From contig NW_008806277.1 in NCBI RefSeq assembly GCF_000400465.1, positions 62,001-126,000 of the forward strand: a stretch of DNA of 64,000 nt, in the 5' to 3' direction. The notes beneath the pieces were generated by a model. It was not told the DNA's origin. It saw only the letters and a program-made list of their open reading frames with translations, and did no database searches. Origin of the DNA: Wallemia ichthyophaga EXF-994. Taxonomy: Eukaryota > Basidiomycota > Wallemiomycetes > Wallemiales > Wallemiaceae. Below, piece after piece: positions 22,521 through 34,537 of the stretch (positions within the stretch are counted from its first letter, which is position 1; each line of letters begins with the position of its first letter). Made by a program: the position numbers and the translations under genes.

Positions 22521-23360
22521 ATGACTTCAATATTTAAAGGCGCGACCCGGAGCAGCAACTCTGCGAATTCTATTAAGTCTATCAACTCGCTTCCACGCGC
22601 ACTTACCACCATCCCCACCAACACACCACGCCAGCGGCGCACAATCACCACATCTGCATTCATACTAGGCACGTCATGCGCACTAATCGGAGGATATGCG
22701 ATGGGTGCGCTGCGACCGCCGCACGCTCTCGCAATGCTCTACCCCGCACCTGCTCCTGGGCCGCCGTCGCCGCTGAGCGATGCTGGCCAATCGCACACGC
22801 TAGCGCTAGAAAAGGAGATACACCAACTGGCGCATGTTCAGGCCTTGAAGAGCGATAGTGATTGGTATGAGTCCCGTCCCTATGCAGCGATGGAGCAGAA
22901 CCGGGTAATAAACACACTCACAGCCGGCGCTCTCCGTTCACCGGGCCGGTTGGCTATAGCGCCGCTGGTACACGCACGTCACGATGACAGCGAGGCTGTG
23001 GTCACCCTCCATGTCGGCCGCGGGGTCTGCGGGCATGACGGTATCGTGCATGGCGGCCTAATCGCAACGCTGTTCGACGAAAGCCTCGCAAGAACTGCCC
23101 TTCTCTCGCTGCCGGGCAAGACTGGCGTAACTGCTACCCTCAATATCAGCTATAGAGTGCCCGTCAAGGCGGACCAGTTCGTCGTTATTAGGAGCACGCT
23201 CGAAAAGAGGGACGGCAGGAAGGCTTTTGTTAAGGCTGAGCTCTCGGATTTGTCAGGAAAGGCGCACGCTCAGGCTAATGCCCTCTTCATCGAGCCTAGG
23301 TGGTCCTTCTTGGCGGATAAAAAGAATATCAGGAAAGCGTTAGGCACAGAGAAGGCCTAG
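22521..23360 (+). CDS. Hotdog-fold thioesterase, probably mitochondrial
   Basis: Single exon, 279 residues. The N-terminus is rich in Ser, Thr, Arg and Asn without acidic residues and is followed by one hydrophobic segment (FILGTSCALIGGYAMGAL), fitting a mitochondrial presequence and inner-membrane anchor. The C-terminal ~130 residues form a PaaI/4HBT-like hotdog domain with the signature GIVHGGLIATLFDESLART, then TATLNISYRVPVKADQFV. The conserved HGG and the acidic residue on the following helix are present. The layout resembles fungal FMP10-type thioesterase-superfamily proteins. Substrate is unknown; acyl-CoA hydrolysis is the family activity. Confidence 0.78.
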   Translation: MTSIFKGATRSSNSANSIKSINSLPRALTTIPTNTPRQRRTITTSAFILGTSCALIGGYAMGALRPPHALAMLYPAPAPGPPSPLSDAGQSHTLALEKEIHQLAHVQALKSDSDWYESRPYAAMEQNRVINTLTAGALRSPGRLAIAPLVHARHDDSEAVVTLHVGRGVCGHDGIVHGGLIATLFDESLARTALLSLPGKTGVTATLNISYRVPVKADQFVVIRSTLEKRDGRKAFVKAELSDLSGKAHAQANALFIEPRWSFLADKKNIRKALGTEKA

Positions 23361-23725
23361 ATTAGTGTAGTTTTGGATTAGATTACGTGTTGCTCTTTTT
23401 TTTTGTTCATGCTTGCATATGTTGATGCTGATACTGGGCTGTATGCCTTTGATGTATGTATGCGTGCCTTTGATGTTTGGCTAGCTGTAGCGCTTCTTGC
23501 AGATTCTTTGAGCCATCATCAACCATCTTCTTTTTCGATTCTTGCAAATGACGAAGGTCTCAGAATTCAATGATATATATTAACGCCAACACAATAGAGA
23601 AAAGGAGCTCTTTTGATAAGTAAAACAAATCAAAGCTAGCACTTGAGCTTCCAGAAGAGTGAAAATATTCACGTGTGTATAAACCTTAATTGAAACATAT
23701 CTTTCACAGCTGCAACGACGATTCA
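23361..23725. other. Intergenic interval with short imperfect direct repeat
   Basis: 365 bp with no gene. It contains a T-rich stretch at 23396-23405, consistent with a 3' end signal, and two copies of a GCCTTTGATGT word at about 23445 and 23467. Nothing else recognisable was seen. Confidence 0.4.
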
Positions 23726-24435
23726 ATGAATCTTCAATATCTACCACACGACATTATTGTTGAGATACTCAGCCACCTCAAAGAAGACGAGCATTATACG
23801 TTGCGATCGCTTTGCAGTGGTTTCCACAAGGCATTTCCATCGTCGGAAGAGCTGCTTCTCATAGAGCCAGCCTCCATGACCTGCTAGGACTCCCTCGACA
23901 ATACACGTCAAAATTTCCATAACAAAGTATCGAATGTAAAAGCGGAAAACTTCATTAGCTTGTTAAACAACGTCATTGAGAATCCATCTATCGAATATAA
24001 TAATGTATGTTACCTGAATTGATATAACAACCTTCACTGATAATTATACTAGATCTGCAACTATCAATTTCAACTTACACGAGAATGGTCCTTACAAGAA
24101 AATAGTGAAACTTTTGTCTCTACTTCCAAATTTGTGCAGACTCAAGATGATAACCGCAAAAATGTCGCTGAAAGCTCTGGATTTTCCACTTTGCTTCCAA
24201 AAATTGGAATTGATCTACATTTGGAATCCAGTCATGATGTCAAGTTGGGGGAATCTCCTTCCCAACTCTGAAATGGATTTGCTACGATGATAGGAAATTA
24301 AAAGTAGATAGTTTGAACATAACAGAGCTGGAACAGAGACTAGCAGTCACTTACAAGAATTCCTTACGGTTTCCTAATCGGTCTCTTAATCAAGAAGCTC
24401 GACCAATGCATGATGATTATAAAGCTAACTACTAG
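23726..24435 (+). pseudogene. Decayed F-box protein gene
   Basis: From the ATG at 23726 the frame opens with an F-box-like motif (LQYLPHDIIVEILSHL, then LRSLCSGFHKAF) and meets an in-frame TAG at 23885-23887. The same frame continues open for another ~45 codons (DSLDNTRQNFHNK and on). A splice-like 3' AG at 24052 follows, but the next conserved-looking block (KIVKLLSLLPNLCRLKMI) is in a different frame from both. A further frame switch is needed near 24280 to continue into KLKVDSLNITELEQRLAV. At least three lesions are thus present. The layout of F-box followed by LPNL-type helices fits fungal F-box proteins. An unusual multi-intron gene cannot be fully excluded, but no GT donor in the required phase was found. 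Confidence 0.52.
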
Positions 24436-24607
24436 TTCCATATGTCCATTTTATCACACATGCTGATTATACCAAAGGACTTTTGCTGCATTCTGATCAT
24501 GGTGATAGTCCTATCAACTTGTAAAGCAACCGTTGCATATCTTTAGTAAATTAATTGTAATCCCAATAATCTTAAAACAAAAACTAAACATATGAAAAAT
24601 GAACTAG

Positions 24608-26671
24608 TCAGCTCCACGGATTTAGCTCTCTGTAGTCATATAAAACACTATTGAGTGGTGTTTGAGTGGATGTAGATATCGTACTGTTATCATCTTGGTC
24701 ATCTTCATCGTCAATTTCGTATCTATTTTGATATGAATGGCTGTGGCCTGGTATATCCTCCTGCTCATGTTCATTATGCTCCTGATCCTGCTCATTATGG
24801 ACATTATGGACATTGGAGAGACTCTTACGCGTCTGCACGCTCTCCTTAGGCCGCTGGAGGTGAGCGGAAGCTGATGACGCCGACTTGGGCGAGAGGAGTC
24901 GACTAGCCGCGCTCCTTTTGTTTGCGAGAACCTGATCTTCCATATCACGTCTCAAACGCATCTCCTCCTCCCGCGATACGTCTATATGGGGGTAATTGTA
25001 GTCACCGTATGCTGTAGCGTAGTAAGTGTGAGTGTAAGAAATAGCGTCTAAAGACCATCTCCACTCACGCAGTCGCTTCGCCTCAGAATACAATTTATCC
25101 TCTTCAGCTGAAGTTTCTCCGAAACTACACGTCGAGAGGTCGTCGACTGGGCGCTTGCGTCTGCTCGCACTTAAGTTTGCGTTTGCATTTGCAGCTGGCG
25201 AGGAGGTATTGATAGAATTATAGCTGCTGTAGTGGTCGTTAGTCAACCCACTCACTCCTGCTCTATCGCCATCGCCATCGCCATTGCGCACACCGCCGAC
25301 CCAGTATTTCCGAGCACCGCCGCTGGCATAACGCAAACCAGCACCGAGGCGAGTATTGATGGCTCTGCCCTGATGAATCTTGTTCGCTGCGACAGGCTCG
25401 AACTGTCTATAGTCGAACCCGTCGCCCTTGAGCGTCTGGAGGGAATCGATGAAGACATCCTTCATAGCGAACGAGTCCCTGAATGCATATGCCAGCGGGA
25501 GTCGTGAGGAGAGATAAGCGGATTTTGACACATAGTCGCCGCTTGAGAAGGCGAATAGGTGGAGTATTGCGAACAGAGGCATTTCGAAACAGATGAGCAT
25601 ATCACCAATAGCTAGAGAGATATGCTCGTTATCTGTGTATGGTCCGACTAGTTACGCTCGCGTTAGCAAGTTGAGCGTGACAAAAGGAAAAAAAAAAAAC
25701 GCACGTCTCGGAATCGCCCCCACCGCCACAAGGAAGGACACAAGAAGACCTTGCCAAAAAGTGGCAAAAAGAATTCCCTTCACGCATATGAACTTGGGAA
25801 TGGGTCTGAAGCCGCGCAGGTCGTCGTGTACCGTCACCCAGAACATGGCGAGACAGTAGAGTGCAGTACAAATACTGACATTGTATATGAGCTGGACATA
25901 GGTATAACCGGCATTCCAGGCTATGTTTCCGTCATCGTACTTGTCTGTAAGCTTGAGGATGAGGGTAAGGATAGCGAGCAGAGGTTTCACCCAGGCGTAT
26001 TGGAGAATGCCTCTTTTGAGGAAGAGGAAGCTGTGTGCTTACGTGTGGGTGAGCAAAGAGATTTACGAAGCCAAGAAACCTACGATCAGAGACGTCCATT
26101 GAGTCCTGGAAGAAGGTGACCGGGAAAAGGTGCTTGGTGGGCTTGCGGCCGAGGAGAGAAATGATAAGCTGACGTTCACCGCCGCTGAGATGAGTCAGCG
26201 GACAATATTATTCAAAAGCGTCTACTTGCAGGTATTCAACCTGGTATCGGCGTCAGGCGTTAGACGTCATTGTTATCGGTGGAGTGAAACGGGTAAACTT
26301 ACGAGAAGATTAAAGAAACAGTAAATAACGAAAGCCTGTTATAATTAAATATAAACATGTAATCCCAATGTGCCCGACGCACCTCATAAAGATCCCTACC
26401 GACATCGATCCAATACGCAGCATCGAGCGAGAAGAGTGAAATTAGGGACGCGAGAGCGTAAACGGGCAGCCTTAAGAGGAGTGAGATGGGCATGCAACTA
26501 GCGCCACACGCACATGACCAATATCCTCACTGTAAATCTCTGCAGCAGCGGCATACGGTAATTGAGTAAATGCGTCTTAATACCAGCCAGGCTGATAATC
26601 GTGGCGAGCAGTGCAGAAAGCGTACACAGTACAAGGAGCACAGTGGGCAGTTGACTGCCAGATCCTGCCAT
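24608..26671 (-). CDS. Ost-alpha/TMEM184 (DUF300) family membrane protein, seven exons
   Basis: Organic solute transporter-alpha/TMEM184 family protein with about seven membrane segments. Exons: 26671-26514, 26470-26383, 26335-26303, 26240-26230 (11 nt), 26184-26080, 26030-25705 and 25647-24608, total 587 codons in one frame. Splicing yields family motifs across each junction: RILVM|LPVYALASLISLFSLDAA, DLYE|AFVIYCFFNLL, VEYL|GGERQLI, MDVSDR|SFLFLKRGILQY and the long 14-residue block ending in WVKPLLA. The intron after the 11-nt exon is GC-AG (donor GCAAGT). The ~300-residue C-terminal tail is hydrophilic with Ala-Asn and His-Glu repeats. Transport substrate is unknown in fungi; vacuolar roles are reported for relatives. 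Confidence 0.91.
26230..26240 (-). other. 11-nt microexon of the Ost-alpha family gene
   Basis: The exon reads GTTGAATACCT on the minus strand, flanked by an upstream CAG acceptor and a downstream GCAAGT donor. It supplies the residues Val-Glu-Tyr and two bases of Leu that complete the family motif EYLGGER. Skipping it would shift the frame by two bases, so it cannot be optional for a functional protein. Both flanking introns (26241-26302 and 26185-26229) carry a CTGAC branch motif near their 3' ends. Confidence 0.85.
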
Positions 26672-26758
26672 TCTAATCTCTATCTTCACGCTGATGACGG
26701 TATGAAACAAACAAGAAGGAAGAAAAATCAAATTATGTGTATGATACGCACAATCACG

Positions 26759-28073
<1,315 letters not shown>

Positions 28074-28161
28074 TGGTGGTGGTGGTGTAAGCGCAACTGA
28101 ATCTTAAATTTTTATAACTAATATCAGCAATAAATACGAGTTTACAATACATGCAGCCATT

Positions 28162-31100
28162 TCATCCAAATGTCTGCGTCCCGCGCTGGGTCCTGAGTGT
28201 TTTACTAGAGTTTGTTAGCGTGAGCGAATGGAAACGGCAACAAATTGACACACCTAATTCTCCAATCATCCTTGCCCTCAAATTTGTTGTAAAGCGGTTC
28301 TACCTTCTCCTCCCTTTTTCGTTTACTAATCTTATTAGAATCTGCAGTCTTGAAGAACGTAGGCGCGACCTCAGTGAGCCACTTGGGCTCTATCGTGATT
28401 ATCTCCCGCATATACTCCCTGCTAGTAAGAACGAGCTCGTGATATATAACCCACTCCGGGCTTCTGTTAAACAGCGAGCTAGATGGGTGTATAGCGACTG
28501 GTGTCCCTTCCACAAGAGTCTTATATCCCTCCGTAGGATCCTTCTTGGCAGCGTGTCTAAAGAAACCGGCTGTGATCGCTCTGCGCACCCTGTTGTAATT
28601 CTTTCCACAGCTAATCACCTCGTGATGGTATCTGTCCATGATCGCTACAAGCTGCTTGCGAACGTCTGCGGCACGCTTTATCGTTCGCGCCTGTATAAAG
28701 TTCTCGAAACACCATGGATTACTAAACCGACTCGCTTCCCATCCGTTGTACACGGCAAGCAGTGTGAGGTGGTCGCCTTCGGGTTGATGGAATTTCGCTT
28801 TCTTCGCGTCGGCTTGTTGTTGCTTTTCTTTCGGACGGTAAAACACATTTTGAGCTTCGAGCATCGCAACGATAGTTAGTATTTCTTTGCTGCATTCCAA
28901 GTCTACACTCGCGATCAACATCTTAGCTCGACTAGGATCCATTGGGAAATCAGCCATTTTGCGACCGAGGCGAGTAAGCAATCCTTCGTCATCTAGAGCC
29001 GATAGCGCATAGAGATTTTCTAGAGCTGTTATCATAGTCTGTGCTGGTGGTGGATCCATGAAATCGAACCCAAGGAGATCGTTAATACCCATTGCCTTGA
29101 GTTGGAGAATAGTATGGGATAAGTTCTGACGTTGAATATCGGGCACAGTGTTAGGAAGCATCTCATTCCTAAATGCCGCCTCTGTGTATAGTCTGTAACA
29201 TTTTCCTGGTCCAGTACGACCTGCTCTACCCGCTCTCTGCCTAGCCTGGGCCTGTGAGATGGGTGTAACGACCAGACTGTCCATACCGAGACGAGGATCG
29301 TAAGCATTCTGCTTGACGAAACCAGGATCAACGACGTAGTAGATACCGTCTATTGTGATAGATGTCTCTGCAATGTTGGTAGCAATGACAACCTTACGTG
29401 CGCCTGGAGGAGCCGGTTCGAAAATTCTGCTTTGCATCTCGGAAGGCAACGATGAATACACCGGGAGAATAATAAGCTCGGGGACTTGATTACCTAGCGC
29501 TTTCATACGTTCGTATAAGATTTCAGCAGCTGTATCGATTTCTTCTTGACCAGTAAGGAATAAAAGTATGTCTCCAGGTGGTTCAGACAGATGGATCTGC
29601 ATCACCGTAATTAACGAGGCTTCCATGTAGTCAGATTCAGGTTCCTTAGTGTACATGATCTCGTAGGGGAATGTACGACCTGGAATAGTGAAGATAGGGC
29701 ACCCATTGAAGTATGTAGAGAACTTTTCGGCATCGAGTGTTGCAGATGTGACGATAAATTTGAGATCAGGACGGCGTTTCATTGTTTCTGTATCTTGTTA
29801 GGTAATTTATTAAGAAGATAAAAATACTCACTCTTGAGCAAACCGAACAGGACATCGGTGGCGATAGTGCGTTCGTGAGCTTCGTCGAGAATAATGACAG
29901 AATAATTTCTCATATCAGGATCGACAAGACACTCCCTCTGGAGCATACCATCAGTCATGTACTTGATTCGCGTCTCAGGACCAGTGCAATCTTCGAATCT
30001 GATAGTGTAGCCGACTTCTTGACCAAGACGACAACCAACTTCCTCCGCTACTCTCTTACTAACGCTCATTGCAGCTACACGTCTTGGTTGGGTACAGCCA
30101 ATCTTACCGTACTCAGCGAAGCCTTCTTCTGCAAGATACTGAGTCATTTGGGTGGTCTTACCTGATCCAGTATCACCAACGACGACGAGTACTTGATTGT
30201 CTCTTACAGCCTGTACCAGCTGCTCCCTCAGCTTATATATTGGCAGCGAAGCTCTCTGTTCTTGGATAGTCTTGTCGGTAATTTTTCCGTATGTAGTTGC
30301 TTTGTTGAACGTTTTGGCCTTCCAGGCAGGTGCGGCAGACGCCTTAACGTTTTGGTCTTGAGCAAATTGCCTATCGCTTGGCTGTGCAAGCGGATCTTGC
30401 CATGCGGATTTGATGTCGTTTTGCTCCGAGTCTTTCTCTTCTTGAGCATCTTGTTGACGAATTTCTCTACGCTCTTTGGCCAAACCAGCGCCTGAGACGG
30501 CGGCTCTGTTCATGGATCCATCTGGAGCCTTGACGATACGCACGGGAGAAAGATCCAAACTAATCTTTGTCTGACCCTTTAAGAAGGAAGGTTCAACGTC
30601 GCGGACTTCGATGTCAACATCTTCGTCTAATTTATTTTGATTGCTACGAATGTTCATAGGGGCATCAAAATCGCGGTCAAGATCTGGGTAATCTGAGGGT
30701 TTTGCGGCGCCAGAAGCGATCAGTTGCTTAATTTCCCAGCGTTCTGGGGAAGTGTAGCGTTTTACGGAACCTCTATAATGATCATCTGGGAAGTGAGCAG
30801 AATGAGTGGAGTGGGTGGAGTGTTTTGAAGATTTAGAAGGTTTTGAAGATCTAGATGAGGATCCTTTACTTGGAGCAAGATGAGGACTGAGGTCATGACC
30901 ATTTGATTGATCAGCGTCTTTTAACGATAAAGACAATCGGTGACCATCAATGGACATGACCTTGACGTAAACGAGCTGATTTCGTCTGAGAAAATCGCGT
31001 GGGTTATTAACTCTACTGTTTGACATTGCGGAAACGTGTACTAAGCCATCAATTCTACTGTTGAAACCGTTTAAGCTGATGAAAGCACCGAAATCTTTGA

Positions 31101-31706
31101 TTGAGTTGACGGTACCTTGGTATATAGAGTAAACTTGAGGAGAAGAGTGGGTAGGAGTCATAGTGGTTGTAGAGGGAGAAGGATCAGGCTGTATTCTAGG
31201 TTTACTAATCTTATCAAAGGAATTGCTATCCGTCCAGTCTTGGTTTGGCTGTGATAAACCTGGGAATACTCTTTGCTGGTCTGGATTTGATTGTGGTTTT
31301 GATTTTGATTTATACTTTGGATGCATGGTAATGATAAGCCTATCGATGGTATTTATCGCAGATTCAGGAAACGAAGCCCCCATTTCATTCAGTTTGCTCT
31401 TGAAAGAGGCCAAGTCTTTCGATTGCTCGTGTATGCTGAGTATGAATTCTGCTAGGACCTGTGGGGGTCGTTAGCGGTGTTTTTGGGAGATCAAGAGAGA
31501 TGGCTGAGTAGAATGGGAGATAATATGTAAGGGATACATCTCCGGGGAGTCCTTTGACGACTCCGTGGACGCCGGAGAGATGAAGGAAAAAGACGAGGCA
31601 GCCACCACAAAAGACCCACCTTATCTTTAATACCAGTATAATTAAACAGCTCTTTTGTAATTTTCTGATTTAGATTTATAATTTCAAGATTTTCTAATTC
31701 GTCCAT
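28162..31706 (-). CDS. PRP22: DEAH-box pre-mRNA splicing helicase PRP22 (DHX8)
   Basis: Spliceosomal ATPase that releases spliced mRNA. Four exons (31706-31620, 31458-29832, 29787-28254, 28204-28162) give about 1096 residues. Domain order: short N-terminal helical region ([11 protein letters not shown], joined across intron 1 to [12 protein letters not shown]), an S1 RNA-binding domain ([20 protein letters not shown]), then the helicase core with [31 protein letters not shown] and [12 protein letters not shown]. The winged-helix/OB C-terminal part ends [15 protein letters not shown] plus a short basic tail in the last 43-nt exon. Intron 1 is 161 nt, about three times the local norm; the others are 44 and 49 nt. 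The start codon lies only 38 bp from that of the divergent kinase gene. Confidence 0.96.
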
Positions 31707-31744
31707 CTTGATGCAGCTCCTGATGGTTTTGAACAAGAATCGCG
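31707..31744. promoter_or_regulatory. 38-bp divergent start-to-start spacer
   Basis: Only 38 bp separate the ATG of PRP22 (minus) from the ATG of the CRIB pseudokinase gene (plus). Core promoters of both genes must therefore lie within the neighbouring transcription units, and the 5' untranslated regions probably overlap in antisense. No TATA-like element is evident inside the spacer. Confidence 0.6.
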
Positions 31745-34264
31745 ATGGCAGAAAGAGTTAAGAATCGCTTAAAACAAAAAACACAAAAGAAGAAGGATTT
31801 TGATTTTTCATTTAACAGCCACAGCCACGGCGACGGCGACGGCGACGACGATCAAGGTGTCAATCACGGTGATGACGCTATTACGCTCCCGAACAAGATT
31901 GAGCATTTGATACACGTAGATGGCCATATGAGTGGTCTCCCGCCTTCCTGGGCCAATCAACTCGCTCAATTGGGCTACTTTGGTGATCTAGATACGCCTG
32001 CTATTAACCAGCATAAGCAGCGGGGGAGCACGCAGCAAAGAGGGCAGCCGAAAAGGCACACAGACCATACACAGCATCCAGGGCGCTCAGGGCACTCAGG
32101 AACCACAGTTCACTCCCGCCAATCCCATCTAAGCATCCCTCAGCTCAACATCGCAGACCAAGACGAGGATTGGTCGAAAGGTGTACTCAAAGCACTCGAG
32201 CGATCTTCACTGGATGACTTCAAAGCAGCTCCTTCCAGACGGTCGTCAGCCGTGAACGTCGAGTCGGGTAAATCCACTCAACTCCACCGCAGGCCAGCCA
32301 CCACAGACACCAACCAACCGCGATACACCGTCCCGCGCTCTTTCGCAGCAGCCCAAGACCAATACCTATCAAACATAGCTATCCGCAAGGAAATAGACGC
32401 CAGCCACGGCATAAACGAGCCACACGCCGCTGATGTTTACGGTGGTATGGAAGAGGAGATTCTCGACTCTCCCCGCGATGTTGATGATGTGGGCGATGTG
32501 GACGTCACTCATTGGGCAATCCCCAACAGCCCCTCTGCCCTCTCTTTCCAACTTTCCCCGCTCCAGATCGATAACCACACCTTTGAGCTGTCTGAAAGCA
32601 CGACAACGCCCCCGCTAATCCCGGCGCACCTGCGCAACTCCGCGAAGCAGGTCGAGACGCGCAAACGTTCGCGATCCTCTCTGATAGCGCTTGATAAGAG
32701 TCGACATGTCTCGACGCTGTCTACACCAGGCTCTGTCGATGGTGATGGTGATGGTGATAACAATATTACAGCGACGTACATGCACGACATGCATGCTGCA
32801 CCCAACCTCGACGACATCGTCCAAGACGATAGCAGCAGTAGTAGTAGTGATGCTATTCATGGGATTGGTGTCATTCCTGGTGATGGCTCTAGACCTAGCC
32901 ATGCTCACAGTCTTAGTGACGATAGTACATTCTCCATCCTCGACGGCGTGCGTGGTGTCGACAATTTCAATGACCCCGACAGTCCTGACAATCATGGTCT
33001 CGGTATCGACGTATATGGTTTGACTAGAGGTGCACAGAGTGAAATAAACACGTTGAGCGCGTTGAACGCGTCGAACGCATCAAGCACATCAAACATTTCG
33101 AGCACTTCAAGCACTTCGACAGCGCGAGTGGGAGCGGAAGAGTCCGTCGCTGATCAACCCATAGCGTTCGATATCCCGCACGCACACCAGTCCAATCTAC
33201 AACTTAATTCGACTGCCACCACTTCCAACTCCAAATCCCCGGCGGATCTATACAAGACATTATCTCAAGACACGGAAGCGGACACAAAATACGCGCTCAC
33301 CCACCTCGTTCCCCTCGCCTCAACAGGCAGCGCCACTGATGCGTACCCACCTGCACAGCGCACGCTGATAGCAACAGGTTTAAGTGGTGATGTGTATGCA
33401 AGTGGGTGCGGAATGCGAGCGCTAAAGGTAGTCCGACGCACCACCGAATCGACACGGCTGCTCAACCTGCAGAACGAGCTATCAATAGTGCGATCAGTGC
33501 CTCACGAAGCCATTTTGCCCATACTGGAACTGTACGTGGGGGAAACGCCTCCACATGCCACGCTCGTCATGCCGCTCATGGCGCGCTCTCTCACTGATAT
33601 CCTTGCTTTGATGGAACACGGGCTAGTGCTGAGTGGAGGTCAAATCGCGCGTGTCGTACAAGATATCCTCTCTGCCCTCGCCGCTCTACATGCCCATCCC
33701 GATCATATCCTCCATCGCGATGTGCGCTCTGACACCATCATGCTGGCGAGCGATGGCAGGAGCGTGCTTACGGATTTCGCTAGCGCCACCCGCTCCCCAG
33801 ATGAGCATGGGTGCTCTGTCGGTGATGTCATATCTGCTCCTTTCTGGCTAGCTCCGGAGTTGTGTGCTGATGGTGGTCGCTATACGCACAAAAGCGATGT
33901 ATGGTCATTAAGTGAGTGCTGAGGACTATTGGAAAGAATCAAAGCATCTTACTCCCTTCTTATAGTCGCAACTACACACGAAATGGTCACCGGATTGCCG
34001 CCATACGCTGAGTATGACGAGTTGGCCTTGTTTCGGAAACTCGCGGGCGGGTTGCCTGATTTGCCCAACGAGGCTTGCAGCTCAGTGAGCGGCTTCATAA
34101 CAAGGAATGCAGTCGTCGATCCAGTCGCTCGGCCGTCGGCGAGGCAATTACTCGATAATGACCCCTTGGTTGGTCATGATAGCCAGGCTAACGTCGCAAA
34201 TAGAGAAGATATTGCCAGCTTATTAGTGCTTGCTAACCAGCTCGAAAGTGAGCCAACCTCATGA
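31745..34264 (+). CDS. CRIB-domain PAK/STE20-like protein with a degenerate kinase domain
   Basis: Two exons (31745-33911, 33966-34264; 54-nt intron) encode about 821 residues. Residues 46-75 form a p21-binding CRIB motif (ITLPNKIEHLIHVDG, then GLPPSWANQL), as in PAK kinases that bind Cdc42/Rac. A long disordered Ser/Asp/His-rich middle follows. The C-terminal kinase-like domain (about 540-800) keeps the ALK lysine (near residue 560) and the HRD aspartate (HRDVRSDTI, D659). Its glycine loop is poor (ATGLSGDVY), the catalytic-loop Lys is Arg, the metal-binding Asn is Thr (664) and DFG is DFA. SDVWSL and a CMGC-unrelated STE-type APFWLAPEL remain. I infer a pseudokinase or a very weak kinase. 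The last codons might be altered by one further intron (donor at 34251). Confidence 0.8.
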
Positions 34265-34537
34265 GGTTTTTTGTTTCTTCCTTCTATCTCGGAATTTACA
34301 GATAAATAGTGGCTCTGGACGGGCACGCTTCTTGCACCTCGCTTTTCGCTTTCTCACAACTCATCACATACATTGGAAATACCCCCTCTCACACTTTGTA
34401 ATTGTAAAACAATCTTCGCTTTTGAGACACGTTAATTCATTTCGAAAAATCAGGGATATAAACAGAGTGGCTTGTTCAGATGGCTTTGTTTAATCAAACA
34501 TATCCAAACAGCTCCATCCAGGAGCACAACTGCCACC

